Source: Watersipora subatra
Lineage: Eukaryota; Bryozoa; Gymnolaemata; Cheilostomatida; Watersiporidae
Length of the DNA stretch: 64,000 bases
Direction: 5' to 3'
Assembly: GCF_963576615.1 (NCBI RefSeq)
Contig: NC_088714.1
Span: 66,233,667 to 66,297,666 of the forward strand
This document shows, piece after piece, positions 1 through 11,400 of the stretch (the stretch's first letter is position 1; each line of letters opens with the position of its first letter). A program made the translations under genes and the position numbers. Below the pieces are notes generated by a model. That model was not told where the DNA came from. It did not search any database and worked only from the letters and a program-made list of their open reading frames with translations.

Positions 1-1057
1 GTGTGTGACAGAGATACTCGTAAGGGTGTATGGCAGAGAGACACGTAAGGGGTGTGTGACAGAGATACTCGTAAGGGTGTATGGCAGAGATACACGTAAG
101 GGGTGTGTGACAGAGATACTCGTAAGGGTGTATGGCAGAGATACACGTAAGGGTGTATGGCAGAGATACACATAAGGGATGTATGGCAGAGATACTCGTA
201 AGGGGTGTGTGACAGAGATACTCGTAAGGGGTGTGTGACAGAGATACTCGTAAGGGTGTATGGCAGAGATACACATAAGAGATGTATGGCAGAGATACTC
301 GTAAGGGGTGTGTGACAGAGATACTCGTAAGGGTGTATGGCAGAGATACACGTAAGGGTGTATGGCAGAGATACACATAAGGGGTGTATGGCAGAGATAC
401 TCGTAAGGGTGTATGGCAGAGATACACATAAGGGTGTATGGCAGAGAGACACGTAAGGGGTGTATGGCAGAGATACTCGTAAGGGTGTATGGCAGAGATA
501 CACATAAGGGTGTATGGCAGAGAGACACGTAAGGGGTGTATGACAGAGATACTCGTAAGGGTGTATGACAGAGATACTCGTAAGGGTGTATGACAGAGAT
601 ACACGTAAGGGGTGTATGGCAGAGATACACATAAGGGGTGTATGGCAGAGATACTCGTAAGGGTGTATGGCAGAGATACACATAAGGGTGTATGGCAGAG
701 AGACACGTAAGGGGTGTATGGCAGAGATACTCGTAAGGGTGTATGGCAGAGATACACATAAGGGTGTATGGCAGAGAGACACGTAAGGGGTGTATGACAG
801 AGATACTCGTAAGGGGTGTATGACAGAGATACTCGTAAGGGTGTATGGCAGAGATACACATAAGGGTGTATGACAGAGATACTCGTAAGGGTGTATGACA
901 GAGATACTCGTAAGGGTGTATGGCAGAGATACACATAAGGGATGTATGGCAGAGATACACATAAGGGATGTATGGCAGAGAGACACGTAAGGGGTGTGTG
1001 ACAGAGATACTCGTAAGGGTGTATGACAGAGATACTCGTAAGGGGTGTATGGCAAAA
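1..1057. repeat. Minisatellite, 24-26 bp unit
   Basis: Tandem units of about 24-26 bp of the type GTGTATGGCAGAGATACACG followed by TAAGG run from the first base of the window, so the array starts outside it. Variants alternate (TGTGTGACAGAGATACTCG against TGTATGGCAGAGATACACA), with local runs of the same variant order. Each unit holds GTAAGG. It probably lies upstream of, or in an intron of, the plus-strand gene whose last exons are at 3394-3925. Confidence 0.95.
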
Positions 1058-1774
1058 AATATGAGTAGTGCTCGGATTCCAACTGCATGCCTTCATTATT
1101 GTAGAAGAATTACAAGTTTTTTGTTTTGGTTGGGTTAGACGAGAGAGCACAACAACTAAGTCAGGTATTGTCTGTCAACAAATAGTAAGCACATGGGTAT
1201 CAATACATCATTGAAAGCCGGAAAGAAGGAAGTGTTTGGGTAAACCTCTAATCAAGTTGGTAAACAGTTTACTAATGACATTCATTTGAAAAACTATTCT
1301 AATATATTGATGTTTGTAGGCTATGATAATCAATCACTTTCTATAACAAACACGTTGAGTGTATGCTAAAAATGTTTAAATTGGATTCATTCACCACTCA
1401 TTGACAGAGTAATTGCCGCACTGGTCGTGTATCACTGAAATCGGCATGTAGAGGCAATTCCAAGCTATGAATCGATGGTAACCTATTCAACAGCAGATCT
1501 CTGTCTAATAGTTGATCATGTGTACCTCTCTAGGGCCTGTGTGGGGAAAATAAGCTCGGTGTAAATAGTCCGATTTGAATAAATGTGAGCGTCTTGCTAA
1601 CAATGTTGAGAGAACCATCAGCATGTCATTATTGAGAGCGGAATTTTAGGATTGACTACTATGGAACAGAGGGTTCTGCTATTTGCTCTGACAACAAGGC
1701 TATCCGTCAATCAAACATGGAGAAGCAGAGTAGTAAAAATATCAACTTTGTAAATACAGATGATACAAACATGC
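1058..1774. other. No gene seen between two minisatellites
   Basis: AT-rich sequence with no convincing exon, RNA gene or transposon end. It is probably intronic or intergenic to the gene ending at 3925. Confidence 0.5.
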
Positions 1775-2322
1775 AATCAGGTTGGTACAACTCTTCATAA
1801 GAGAGTGTCTAGGTAAGTATGTAGTCAGGTTGGCACAACTCCTCATAAAAGAGTGCTTAGGTAAGTATGTAGTCAGGTTAGTACAACTCCTCATAAGAAA
1901 GTACCTAGGTAAGTATGTAGTCAGGTTAGTACAACTCCTCATAAGAGAGTGTCTAGGTAAGTATGTAGTCAGGTTGGTACAACTCATAATAAGAGAGTGA
2001 CTAGGTAAGTATGTAGTCAGGTTGGTACAACTCCTCATAAAATAGTGCCTAGGTAAGTATGTAGTCAGGTTAGTACAGCTCCTCATAAAAGACTGACTAG
2101 GTAAGTATGTAGTCAGGTTGGTACAACTCCTCATAAGAGAGTGCCTAGGTAATTATGTAGTCAGGTTAGTACAACTCCTCATAAGAAAGTACCTAGGTAA
2201 GTATGTAGTCAGGTTGGTACAACTCCTCCTGAGAGAGTGCCTAGGTAATTATGTAGTCAGGTTAGTACAACTCCTCATAAGAAAGTACCTAGGTAAGTAT
2301 GTAGTCAATTTGGTACATTTTT
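1775..2322. repeat. Minisatellite, 48 bp unit with 5' splice-site motif
   Basis: About 11 units of 48 bp (GTAGTCAGGTTAGTACAACT, then CCTCATAAGAAAGTACCTAG, then GTAAGTAT). Because 48 is divisible by three, long open frames appear on both strands; these are repeat artefacts. Each unit carries CTAG-GTAAGTAT on the plus strand, almost a perfect match to U1 snRNA. This is the sense orientation of the gene ending at 3925. Confidence 0.95.
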
Positions 2323-3393
2323 ATACCACACACTAACTACCTCGAGAGTCAACTCCTATAACCCACTCACCAACAGACATAGTTGGCACTTAATCAGACG
2401 AAGAAACAATTGTCCATATCCCATCTGAGATTTACAGCCACCTTGCAGAGACAAGAGACTTCTATTAATAAAACCAGCCGTATCCAACAATTTTAGCTCA
2501 TGCTTTGAGGCAAGTGATCACTTTTTGTCATACATTGCAATAATTCTTGCTCTCCATATGTGAACACAAGGCACTACAATCCATATGTGAACACAAGGCA
2601 CTACAATTCATGAGAAAAGGCAGTTTTGTAATCAAAACATTGCGTCTTGTAGTATTCACCCGAGATTACCCTGGACCACCTAAAGCATATGCAACAATGA
2701 AACCAGCCACAGAGAAGAAATGCGAGTTTGATTTCCTTGTTTCAAATGGGATGATACCTGATTATAAGAAGCTGACAGACAAGACAGAAAACAATGTAAC
2801 GATGTTATAGAATTTACAATTTGGTCGTTCTAGTTTCTAGGTCTAACATCTCTTCACAGTTGTCTGCATCCGTAGATACAATAGTAGGCATATATTATCA
2901 ACCAAGTATACATCTGTGTGTACAATAGTGTACATCTGGTAATACTCACATATACACACAGTTTATCTCAGGCACTTCATGCAATAGAGTGCATATATTA
3001 ACACAGTACTTGAGTATACATCTGTTTAGCTATACATAGTCTTTTAGCCAAGTTACAAATCATTTTGATACACATAGTCAGACATTGAATCTGTTTTGGT
3101 ACTGAATTAAACAAAATGTGATAACCAATATAATCAGTTTATGTGAATAGAAAATGGGTGTGTGAAGAGTGAGAGATCATTAGCGCCATCTGTATAAAGC
3201 ATAGTATATATCTATCAGGGTAGATCTCCACATATGTATAGAGTGTGTGAGCACAACATTCTGTAGTATTAGGTTTATACAATTCACAGATGTAGACCAT
3301 GAGTACTAGTTATAAATGTAGCCCAGGTGTAATATCCATAAATGTCGACAACGAATACTATTCATAAATGTATCCCAAGTATACTATTCCCAG
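2323..3393. other. No supported gene; short ORF 2547-2810 not accepted
   Basis: AT-rich stretch. The open frame at 2547-2810 has no splice context or family match I recognise. A 20-bp motif (CCATATGTGAACACAAGGCA) is directly repeated near 2553-2600. If the 3394-3925 gene extends upstream, this would be intron. Confidence 0.4.
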
Positions 3394-3600
3394 GACAACT
3401 TCAAAGGAAGTGTTGGTGCCAGTGTTCTTGTGCTCAACTCTGACAAAGCGAGAATAAAATCAGCTGCTAAACGACGCCTGAAGTCTGGCAAGAGGGCACA
3501 CTTCATCCTCGGCAGCAGCGCTCCGAGCTATAAGACGGTTAGCAATGAAACGTTCATGGGACGAGCAAGAGAGGATGCCAATGTGATGGCTGCTGGCAAG
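3394..3600 (+). CDS. Penultimate exon of the unidentified gene
   Basis: 69 codons, phase 0 at both ends, open throughout. Pyrimidine-containing acceptor ACTATTCCCAG; donor AAG-GTTTGT. GC content is clearly higher than in flanking DNA, as expected of coding sequence. Confidence 0.6.
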
Positions 3601-3925
3601 GTTTGTATAACTAGAGAAAAGCTACCATTGATGAGCGCTTTGCAAATCTGTGTTTTTAGAGGAGCAAACAGCTAATATGTGTACGTACTAGAGTCCTTTA
3701 AGTACAAGCTTGTTCTATTAATCATGGCAGGTGGAGAAACCGAGTAAAGACTTTTCACACTTTTCGATGAGTGAGAATACAGAGGATATGGTGGCTGATC
3801 CTGATGCGCCAACTATACAAGAGTCTCGGACAGCAATAGACAACTACAGTGAGAGACAGCGAGTGGGAGATCTCTCAACTGATCTTACGGTTACGAGGAG
3901 AGACTTCCTGCCAGTAAATATATAA
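3394..3925 (+). CDS. Last two exons of an unidentified protein gene
   Basis: Two exons join in phase 0. The first is 3394-3600: acceptor TTCCCAG, then GAC AAC TTC, ending GGC AAG before GTTTGT. The second is 3731-3925: acceptor GGCAG, then GTG GAG AAA, ending AAT ATA TAA. They give 133 residues plus stop of a soluble, polar C-terminus. It has a basic stretch (SAAKRRLKSGKRAHF), a segment LGSSAPSYKTVSNETF, and repeated T-R-x-D-F-like ends (VTRRDFLPVNI). Upstream exons are not visible in the window. I do not recognise the family. The short pattern of Tyr/Thr/Phe motifs is reminiscent of small axonemal microtubule-associated proteins, but that is only a guess. An AATAAA signal follows at 3981. 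Confidence 0.6.
3731..3925 (+). CDS. Terminal exon of the unidentified gene
   Basis: 64 codons plus TAA, entered in phase 0 after ATCATGGCAG. Acidic first half (SENTEDMVADPD) and a basic end. Confidence 0.6.
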   Translation: MEKPSKDFSHFSMSENTEDMVADPDAPTIQESRTAIDNYSERQRVGDLSTDLTVTRRDFLPVNI

Positions 3926-3980
3926 TACTATAATCTCAGTTCATAGTTTACATATGTCACCAGTAGAATAGTCGCCAAAC

Positions 3981-3986
3981 AATAAA
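3981..3986 (+). terminator. Polyadenylation signal AATAAA
   Basis: AATAAA lies 56 bases after the TAA at 3923-3925, consistent with a very short 3' UTR. Confidence 0.5.
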
Positions 3987-5355
3987 TACTTGAATACAAA
4001 AACGAATTTGGAAATGAGTTTTTAATAAAATGAATATTAAATAATTTAATAAAAGCATTTAAGAGAATCTTCTACAAGCAAAAACATCGAGTGGAAGTTG
4101 CTTTAATGAGATAGTGTGTTGTCAGATAGAGGAGAGGAGGTACACCGTCCCCCAAATAAAACAGATGAAGGCCGTCAGTATTCGAGAAAGTAAAGCCACT
4201 GCAAAGACACATCTCTTTCACACAGACACAAGTTCAAGTGGGTTTGCCAGTCTTCAGTACTTAATAAATACCCATCATGTCACATGACCATCATAGCTTG
4301 TATGCAGTTTGCAGCTTACCCATGCCCTGATTGTTTAGAGATGTCATGGAGACATTTGTCAGCTTGATTAGCATTGTTTATGTGTAGAGAGTTTTCTCAC
4401 CCCGGCAGCAACTTGTTAATTAGAGTTATCATACCATAGTTGATTAGTATAACAAAGTAAGGGCAATATTTCTTTTATTGTTTGAAATACTAAAGAAATT
4501 TAAAACGCAAATTTGCAAGAAAATGTATTATATTCTCCTGAGTTTTGCAGGAAAAAGACGTGTTTCTGGTGTTGTGTTACAGGGAACAACTACGAAACCA
4601 CAGCTATGGCGAGCTTCATAAAGCCAGAAGAGATGAGTGGAAAAGTACATCTTTCCTCTCTGCAATGATGTCTTTACCAAACACCCATGGAATTTAAGAA
4701 AAATACATTGGCACACATAGATCGATCTGTTTTTTATAACTGCTATAGATATCTAAATTAAAGTTCTAGTAAAACTTAAAACCTTTGTTGGTCAGCTTGC
4801 ATGTACATGTAGGTCGAACAGCAAGCACTATGGTAGTTAGTTGACATACAAAGCTGCATCACAGCAAAGGAAGTTTGACTGTAAATCTCCAATTATAGCT
4901 GTGCAAAAAGTGAGAACACAAATATATTGTTGCAATCTGAGATAAACTTGTTTTGTAATTAAATAGCTCTACCGATAGGCAAATCTACGCAGTTTCCTAG
5001 GAAAACCCAGCTGTGCTTGTCCTGTGCTCCTGTATGCATGCGTAGGCCATACTGAGTGATTGAGCAAAGAGCATAGTTGATTCTAAAAAAGAGGGGTGAC
5101 GCTTGCAGACAATTTGGAAGGCGAAGATGTGAAAAGACATTGACACTAGCCATACAAAATGCTCACAACTCCAAACACATACGCAACGATTATATGAGAA
5201 GGCAGTTATTGACATTCACTAGGGAGACAGCCTTAACATATTCAATGAACTGAAAGTTGAAATAGTTTTTTTGTCGGTTTGCAAAGAAGACACACAGAGG
5301 ACCTATTTCAGTGTGGCCCTATCTCTCCTACATACACAACTACCTGCTATAGGTG
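3987..5355. other. Intergenic, converging 3' ends
   Basis: AT-rich, no exon seen on either strand. It separates the plus-strand gene ending at 3925 from the 3' end of COQ8 (minus strand, stop at 5356-5358), so it should hold the COQ8 3' UTR. Short ORFs at 4528-4716 and 4959-5215 have no support. Confidence 0.5.
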
Positions 5356-5407
5356 TCAGCTTTCCTCTTCTAGCTGGTAAGCCTTGTCAGGTTGACCATA
5401 TTTATAC
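5356..5407 (-). CDS. COQ8: COQ8 exon 15 (terminal)
   Basis: Acceptor TTTTTATTTTAG; one base completes a split Arg codon, then [16 protein letters not shown] and TGA. It is separated from exon 14 by an intron containing a 45-48 bp minisatellite. Confidence 0.8.
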
Positions 5408-8400
5408 CTAAAATAAAAATCTCCCAATAAATACCATTAAGGAGTTGGTTTGTCAACATTAATTTGTGAAAGAGCTATTAACTGAGAAATGTAACTTCGC
5501 ATATGATAAGAATTCAGTATCTGATACAGACAGTCTACAAAAGGGAAGAGATGATAAGAATTCAGTATCTGATACTGACAGTCTACAAAAGGAAAGATAT
5601 GATAAGAATTCAGTATCTGATACAGACAGTGTACAAAAGGGGAGATATGGTAAGAATTCAGTATCTGATACAGACAGTCTACAAAAGGGAAGATATGATA
5701 AGAATTCAGTATCTGATACAGACAGTGTACAAAAGGGGAGATATGATAAGAATTCAGTAACTGATACAGACAGTGTACAAAAGGGGAGACATGATTAGAA
5801 TTCAGTATCTGATACAGACAGTCTACAAAAAGGAAGATATGATAAGAATTTAGTATCTGATACAGACAGTCTACAAAAGGGAAAATATAAGAATTCAGTA
5901 TCTGATACAGATAGTGTACAAAAGGAAAGATATGATAAGAATTCAGTATCTGATACAGACAGTCTACAAAAGGGAAGATATAATAAGAACTCAGTATCTG
6001 ATACAGATAGTGTACAAAAGGAAAGATATGATAAGAATTCAGTATCTGATACTGACTGTATGCAAGAGAGAACATATGATGAGAATTAGCAGATGATACT
6101 GACTGTATGAGAGAACATATGATGAGAACTAGCAGATGATACTGACAGTCTGCAAAGAGATAACAAAGTGAGGCATAAGAAAGTGGTTGAGAAATTATGA
6201 CTGTTAAAGAGGAAATATTAGAAAAAAATTAATGAAAAAACCGGAAACAAAAATCAATAAAATAAGCAATATAGCAGGAAAAGCCTGAAACTATCACAGG
6301 AACAATTTACCTTGCAAACACCGGATCATACAATCGCTTCACGTTAAACTTTGATTTTAGCTTGGCACAAAGAAGGAAGGCTCCTGATAATTTCCTGTGA
6401 AGGGAATAAGTTTCCTCTGGAGGAGGCCCGAGTCTGTGCTAAAAATAGACAGCAATGATGAAACAGTCAAACAAAACACAAAATAATAACAAAACATACA
6501 TTATATACGCTAAAAGATATGCAAATACCTTCATCATAACAGGAATGATGTTCTCTATAGTTCCGGTGATATCCTGCCTCCCAAAGTCGTACTCTTCGTC
6601 AAGGCCACACGGCAGACCAAGAACAGAGACAGCATCAATATGTGCCTCTACCATAGCCTAAAAACAAACATGATTTATTGGGATTGAATGCAACATGAAC
6701 TCTAGTTAAACTCTGATTGAACTCTGTGAACCGATGTACCTTAGATTCATAGCCAGTGAGAAATCCAAGCTCTTTTGATTTGCTGAGAATGGTTTGTCTG
6801 TCCTGCACTGCAGCAGCTTTAATTAAATCAATGTACAAATCAACAAAACTTCTGTTGAACTGTCTTGTAGCTCCAAAGTCTAGCAAGTAGACCTGCGAAC
6901 AGCAACAAAGGATTCACTAGGTATTTACAATAATTATTATAATAATAATAATAATTATTATTAACGATAACTTGGCATTGCCAGACACACACACACACGC
7001 ACGCACGCATGCACACACACATACACACACACACAATGGTAATCTACGGCGGTTTTGTGATGACGGCGATTAACTGTTTGTTTTTGAGTTTTTAAGAGCT
7101 TTTAATCACATTCCCACATATTTTGCACCTACAACACAGCAGAGTAAGACATGGTGAATCTTTTGATATCAAACAACTGTAATGTGAATTTTGTTGCAAG
7201 TCAACCTTTAAGCAGATACCAGAGTTCAGTAGATGTTACAAGAGTGTCAACAAAGATATGACACTCAAACTATGCACCATTATTTACCTTTTCAGATGCG
7301 GAGTCATAAAAAAAATTAGACCAGTTGGGATCTGTTTGCATAATGCTCCAGTCATACAGCTCTGTGAGACAAAGACGTAGAAGTTCCCTTCCTGTAATGA
7401 ATGTATTACAAATGCTAACTAGTGATACTACATAAAGGACTAGTAAGAACGCGTGCTTGTGTTACATGTACATGCCGGTCGCTCACTAAAATCGACTGTT
7501 CAACAATGTTCAATCAGAAATAACTTTTCTGACACTTGTACGTGTCTGTGCCACATAGAATAACTGACTGGTGATATCTCATTATATGACAAAGCTTTGG
7601 CTTAAGGCTGCTTTCTCATAGAACTGCCGCAAAACAAAGAAACAACCATACCTAGTTTGTTTCTTGTTGACTGTGATAGCTCCTGACACTGATCCAGAGG
7701 AACTCCTGGAATAAGCTCTGTTACAAGAACTTGGCCTGTGCTTAGGTCTGGATAAACTGTTGGAACAACAAATACGGCGTCTCCTCTCAGTAACTCTCTG
7801 AACAAGAAAAGTGCATGGCATTAGACAGCACCACCATCAGTGGGCAATGCATCTAGCTTAGCGATTCATCCAAAAAATTATAACACATAGAAGGTCAGAA
7901 CTAAACAGCAAAGATGGATGCTAAGAGGCTCACTTGAAAAGAAGCATAGACCTGGCTTCTCGCTTGTAGTCACACTCCCACGTTAACTCATGACGAGAGA
8001 CATCCATCAAGTTCTCAGCATACAAGCCTACAAATATGCCAACAAGTATGTAAAAGGGAAACCGCTACGAAGCACTAAATGATCTTCATCAAGTTCAATG
8101 CGTCTCCCATTTTTAGAATGACATCGACATGTTGGTGCTCCTAACAGGGCCGCAAATGGTCTCCCAACAGCGCCGCAAATGGGGACCCTCACAGCGCCAT
8201 AAGCAGTGCCACTGACAGTGACATGAAGTGGTGACGTGAATTTTGAATTGATGTTATTAGTAACAATCGGCTTGTCATGGTCAGGCTTTTGGGTTACAGG
8301 AGAAAACTGGGACTGCTTTTGACCAAGTTTTCATGAGAACAATTATTGGTTGTTTCTGAGAAACAACTGGGTTGATTAGTATTAGTTGCTGTGCATAGGC

Positions 8401-11400
8401 AGGACCTACCAGACTATGAGTACTGACTGTTGTTAACTCTTACCCTTAGGTAGTACTTACCAGACATTGAGTACTGACTGTTGTTAACACTTACCCTTAG
8501 GCAGTACCTACCATACCTTGAGCACTGGCTGTTGTTAACTCTTACCTTTAGGGAGTACCCACCAGACCTTGAGTACTGGTTGTTGTTAACTCTTACCTTT
8601 AGGGAGCACCTAGCAGACCTTGAGTACTGACTGTTGTTAACTCTTACCCTTAGGCAGTACTCACCAGACCATGAGTACTGACTGTTGTTAACTCCTACCT
8701 TTAAGGAGCACCCACCAGACCTTGACTATTGACTAGTGCTGGGACGATATTACGATATTTCGGTATACCGTCGATATCACTTTCTGATACCGACCGTACC
8801 GAGTGCTTTCTGCCCAGATCGAAATATCGGATATCGTCGATATTTGACGATATCAACGATAATATAGATCCCTCGGTTTTTTGACGTCATCGCCCTAATT
8901 GCACATGCGCTCGTCTACGAAAAAGCCGCCATCTTTGTAGAAAATGATCGTCATTCTCCTGATTAATAGTATGTTAGTTAGTAATATTTAATTTTGCTGA
9001 TAACAAAATAACAAAAAGCCTCTATTTGCAGGCATATTATCAAATAAAATGGAAACTGGAAAAGTATCCTGAATGCAAGATAGTAGTGAACAATTCATGT
9101 TTAGTTTGAGATTATTTGTGTAAAAATTAAAAGAAAATTTACATGAGATGATGACTTCAAATAAGTAATGCAGGACAACTTATACAAAAATAAATGGATT
9201 GATACTATATACAAGAGTTCAGGTCTGAAGAATAGATCTTCTATGAGTATTGATTGTGGCAAGATTGATTGTTATTAATAATTGGATGTCTATAATATGG
9301 TCTGTACCATCTGTCTGTGTAAGTATCGTTAATGTTTACATGATTAATAGTATTTTTCGGTGTTGTTTTGATACTAAAATAAAAAAATTGCAAACAAAAG
9401 CATTGTTTGCAATAATTAATTGCAGAAGCTTCGTGTTTTTAACGATAAAAGTTGTCCATAAAGATGGCAGACAATGATAGAATGACATCACGAAAAAACG
9501 AAGGATATTCTACTCGATTTGACACCCGATTTTTTAATGAATTATACTGGTACATGGATGCATTAAGGAATTGTTCTCCCATGGCAGTTTTTCTGACAGG
9601 TAAGACAACTCCGAATAACATAACCGATCTTTCGATATATTGGTTGACTACGCCATCATATCGTACCGAAACGAATTTTTGATATAGTCCCAGCACTACT
9701 ATTGATTGTTGTTAACTTTTACCCTTACGCAGTACCTACCATACCTTGAGCACTGGCTGTTGTTAACTCTTACATTTATTGAGCACCTACCAGACCTTGA
9801 GTGCTGATTGTTGTTAACTCTTACCTTTAGGGAGCGCCTACCAGACCTTGAGTGCTGACTGTTGTTAACTCTTACCCTTAGGCAGTACCTACCAGACCAT
9901 GAGTACTGACTGTTGTTAACTCTTACCCTTAGGTAGCACCTGCCAGACCTTGAGTACAGAAAGAAGGTTGTTAATGTCGCTGTTTATACTCTTGGCAACT
10001 CCAGGATACTGTACCTTGACTGCTACTGCCTGGCCATCTGGCAAAACACCCCTATGTACCTGTAAATAATGTTGAATAAAATCTTGAATTAGGCAGGACT
10101 TGAAGTTAGAACATGACCTGAATTTCATTTGCGCTTTATTTTAGCAGCAACAGTTATGCCAGTTCAGCCAGTCAGGAATGAGAAAGCCTGAAACAATAGA
10201 GTATGTAATGTGATACCTGACCAATAGATGCAGCAGCAAATGGCTTATCATCAAACTCAGAGAATTGTGACCTCCATTCATCACCTAGCTGCTCCTTCAT
10301 CGTTTTCTAAAAACAATTGAGAGTAACAAAAGTAAGGCTCTATGTCACTCGTCAGCTGCGATCAAAATGGAAGTCTCGACGAAGTTAAACTGGCTTGAAG
10401 TAAGTTATGTAGGTCTCGTATATCATACCAATTAGAAAACTCTGATGGGTGTAATCACAGAATAATTTACCTCAAGTTGGTATAAGGGCATGAAGTCAGC
10501 ACTCTGTCTCACTCGTTCAAATGCTGCTTGTAGTTGTGGGTTAAGAAGCGAGTTATCTACAGAAGTGTATCCATGTTTGAGTTTGGAACAAACTTATTAT
10601 GACTAAAGTAATAAAAGATAACAAAAATATAGCAAGAAGGTCTTGAAAGAATATTGCTATAAGTGAGTATCGAATTTACTAGTGCATAGATGTGTAGAAA
10701 TCAACTTACTAGTACCTTATCAACTACTGTTATAATCAGTTAATAATACTTATATGTGTAGAAATCAACTTACTAGTGCATCATCACCTACTGTTATAAT
10801 CAGTTACTAATAGTTATATGTGTAGAAATCAACTTACTAGTACCTCATCACCCACTGTTATAATCAGTTACTAATAGTTATATGTGTAGAAATCAACTTA
10901 CTAGTACCTCATCACCTACTGTTATAATCAGTTACTAATAGTTATATGTGTAGAAATCAACTTACTAGTACCTCATCACCTACTGTTATAATCAGTTACT
11001 AATAGTTATATGTGTAGAAATCAACTTACTAGTACCTCATCACCTACTGTTATAATCAGTTACTAATACTTATATGTGTAGAAATCAACTTACTAGTGCA
11101 TCATCAACTACTGTTATAATCAGTTACTAATACTTATATGTGTAGAAATCAACTTACTAGTGCCTCATCACCTACTGTTATAATCAGTTACTAATAGTTA
11201 TATGTGTAGAAATCAACTTACTAGTGCCTCATCACCTACTGTTATAATCAGTTACTAATAGTTATATGTGTAGAAATCAACTTACTAGTGCCTCATCACC
11301 TACTGTTATAATCAGTTACTAATACTTGTATGTGTAGAAATCAACTTACTAGTACCTCATCACCTACTGTTATAATCAGTTACTAATACTTATATGTGTA

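Noticed and set aside
1742..2336. Repetitive ORFs of 72-130 codons on both strands
   Set aside because: Translation of the 48-bp minisatellite.
2547..2810. 87-codon ORF as an upstream exon of the 3394-3925 gene
   Set aside because: No suitable donor in phase 0 and no similarity recognised.
5437..6075. 212-codon minus-strand ORF with [13 protein letters not shown] repeats
   Set aside because: It lies wholly in a minisatellite whose unit is near a multiple of three. The opposite strand is open too, and the region is an intron of COQ8.
9452..9682. 76-codon [19 protein letters not shown] as a gene
   Set aside because: It lies inside the 965-bp MITE between its inverted repeats, and no family was recognised.
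9948..9949. Donor AAG-GTCTGG as the end of COQ8 exon 8
   Set aside because: It would put exon 9 out of frame and lose the conserved LP-x-G-L segment; the donor at 9926 fits.
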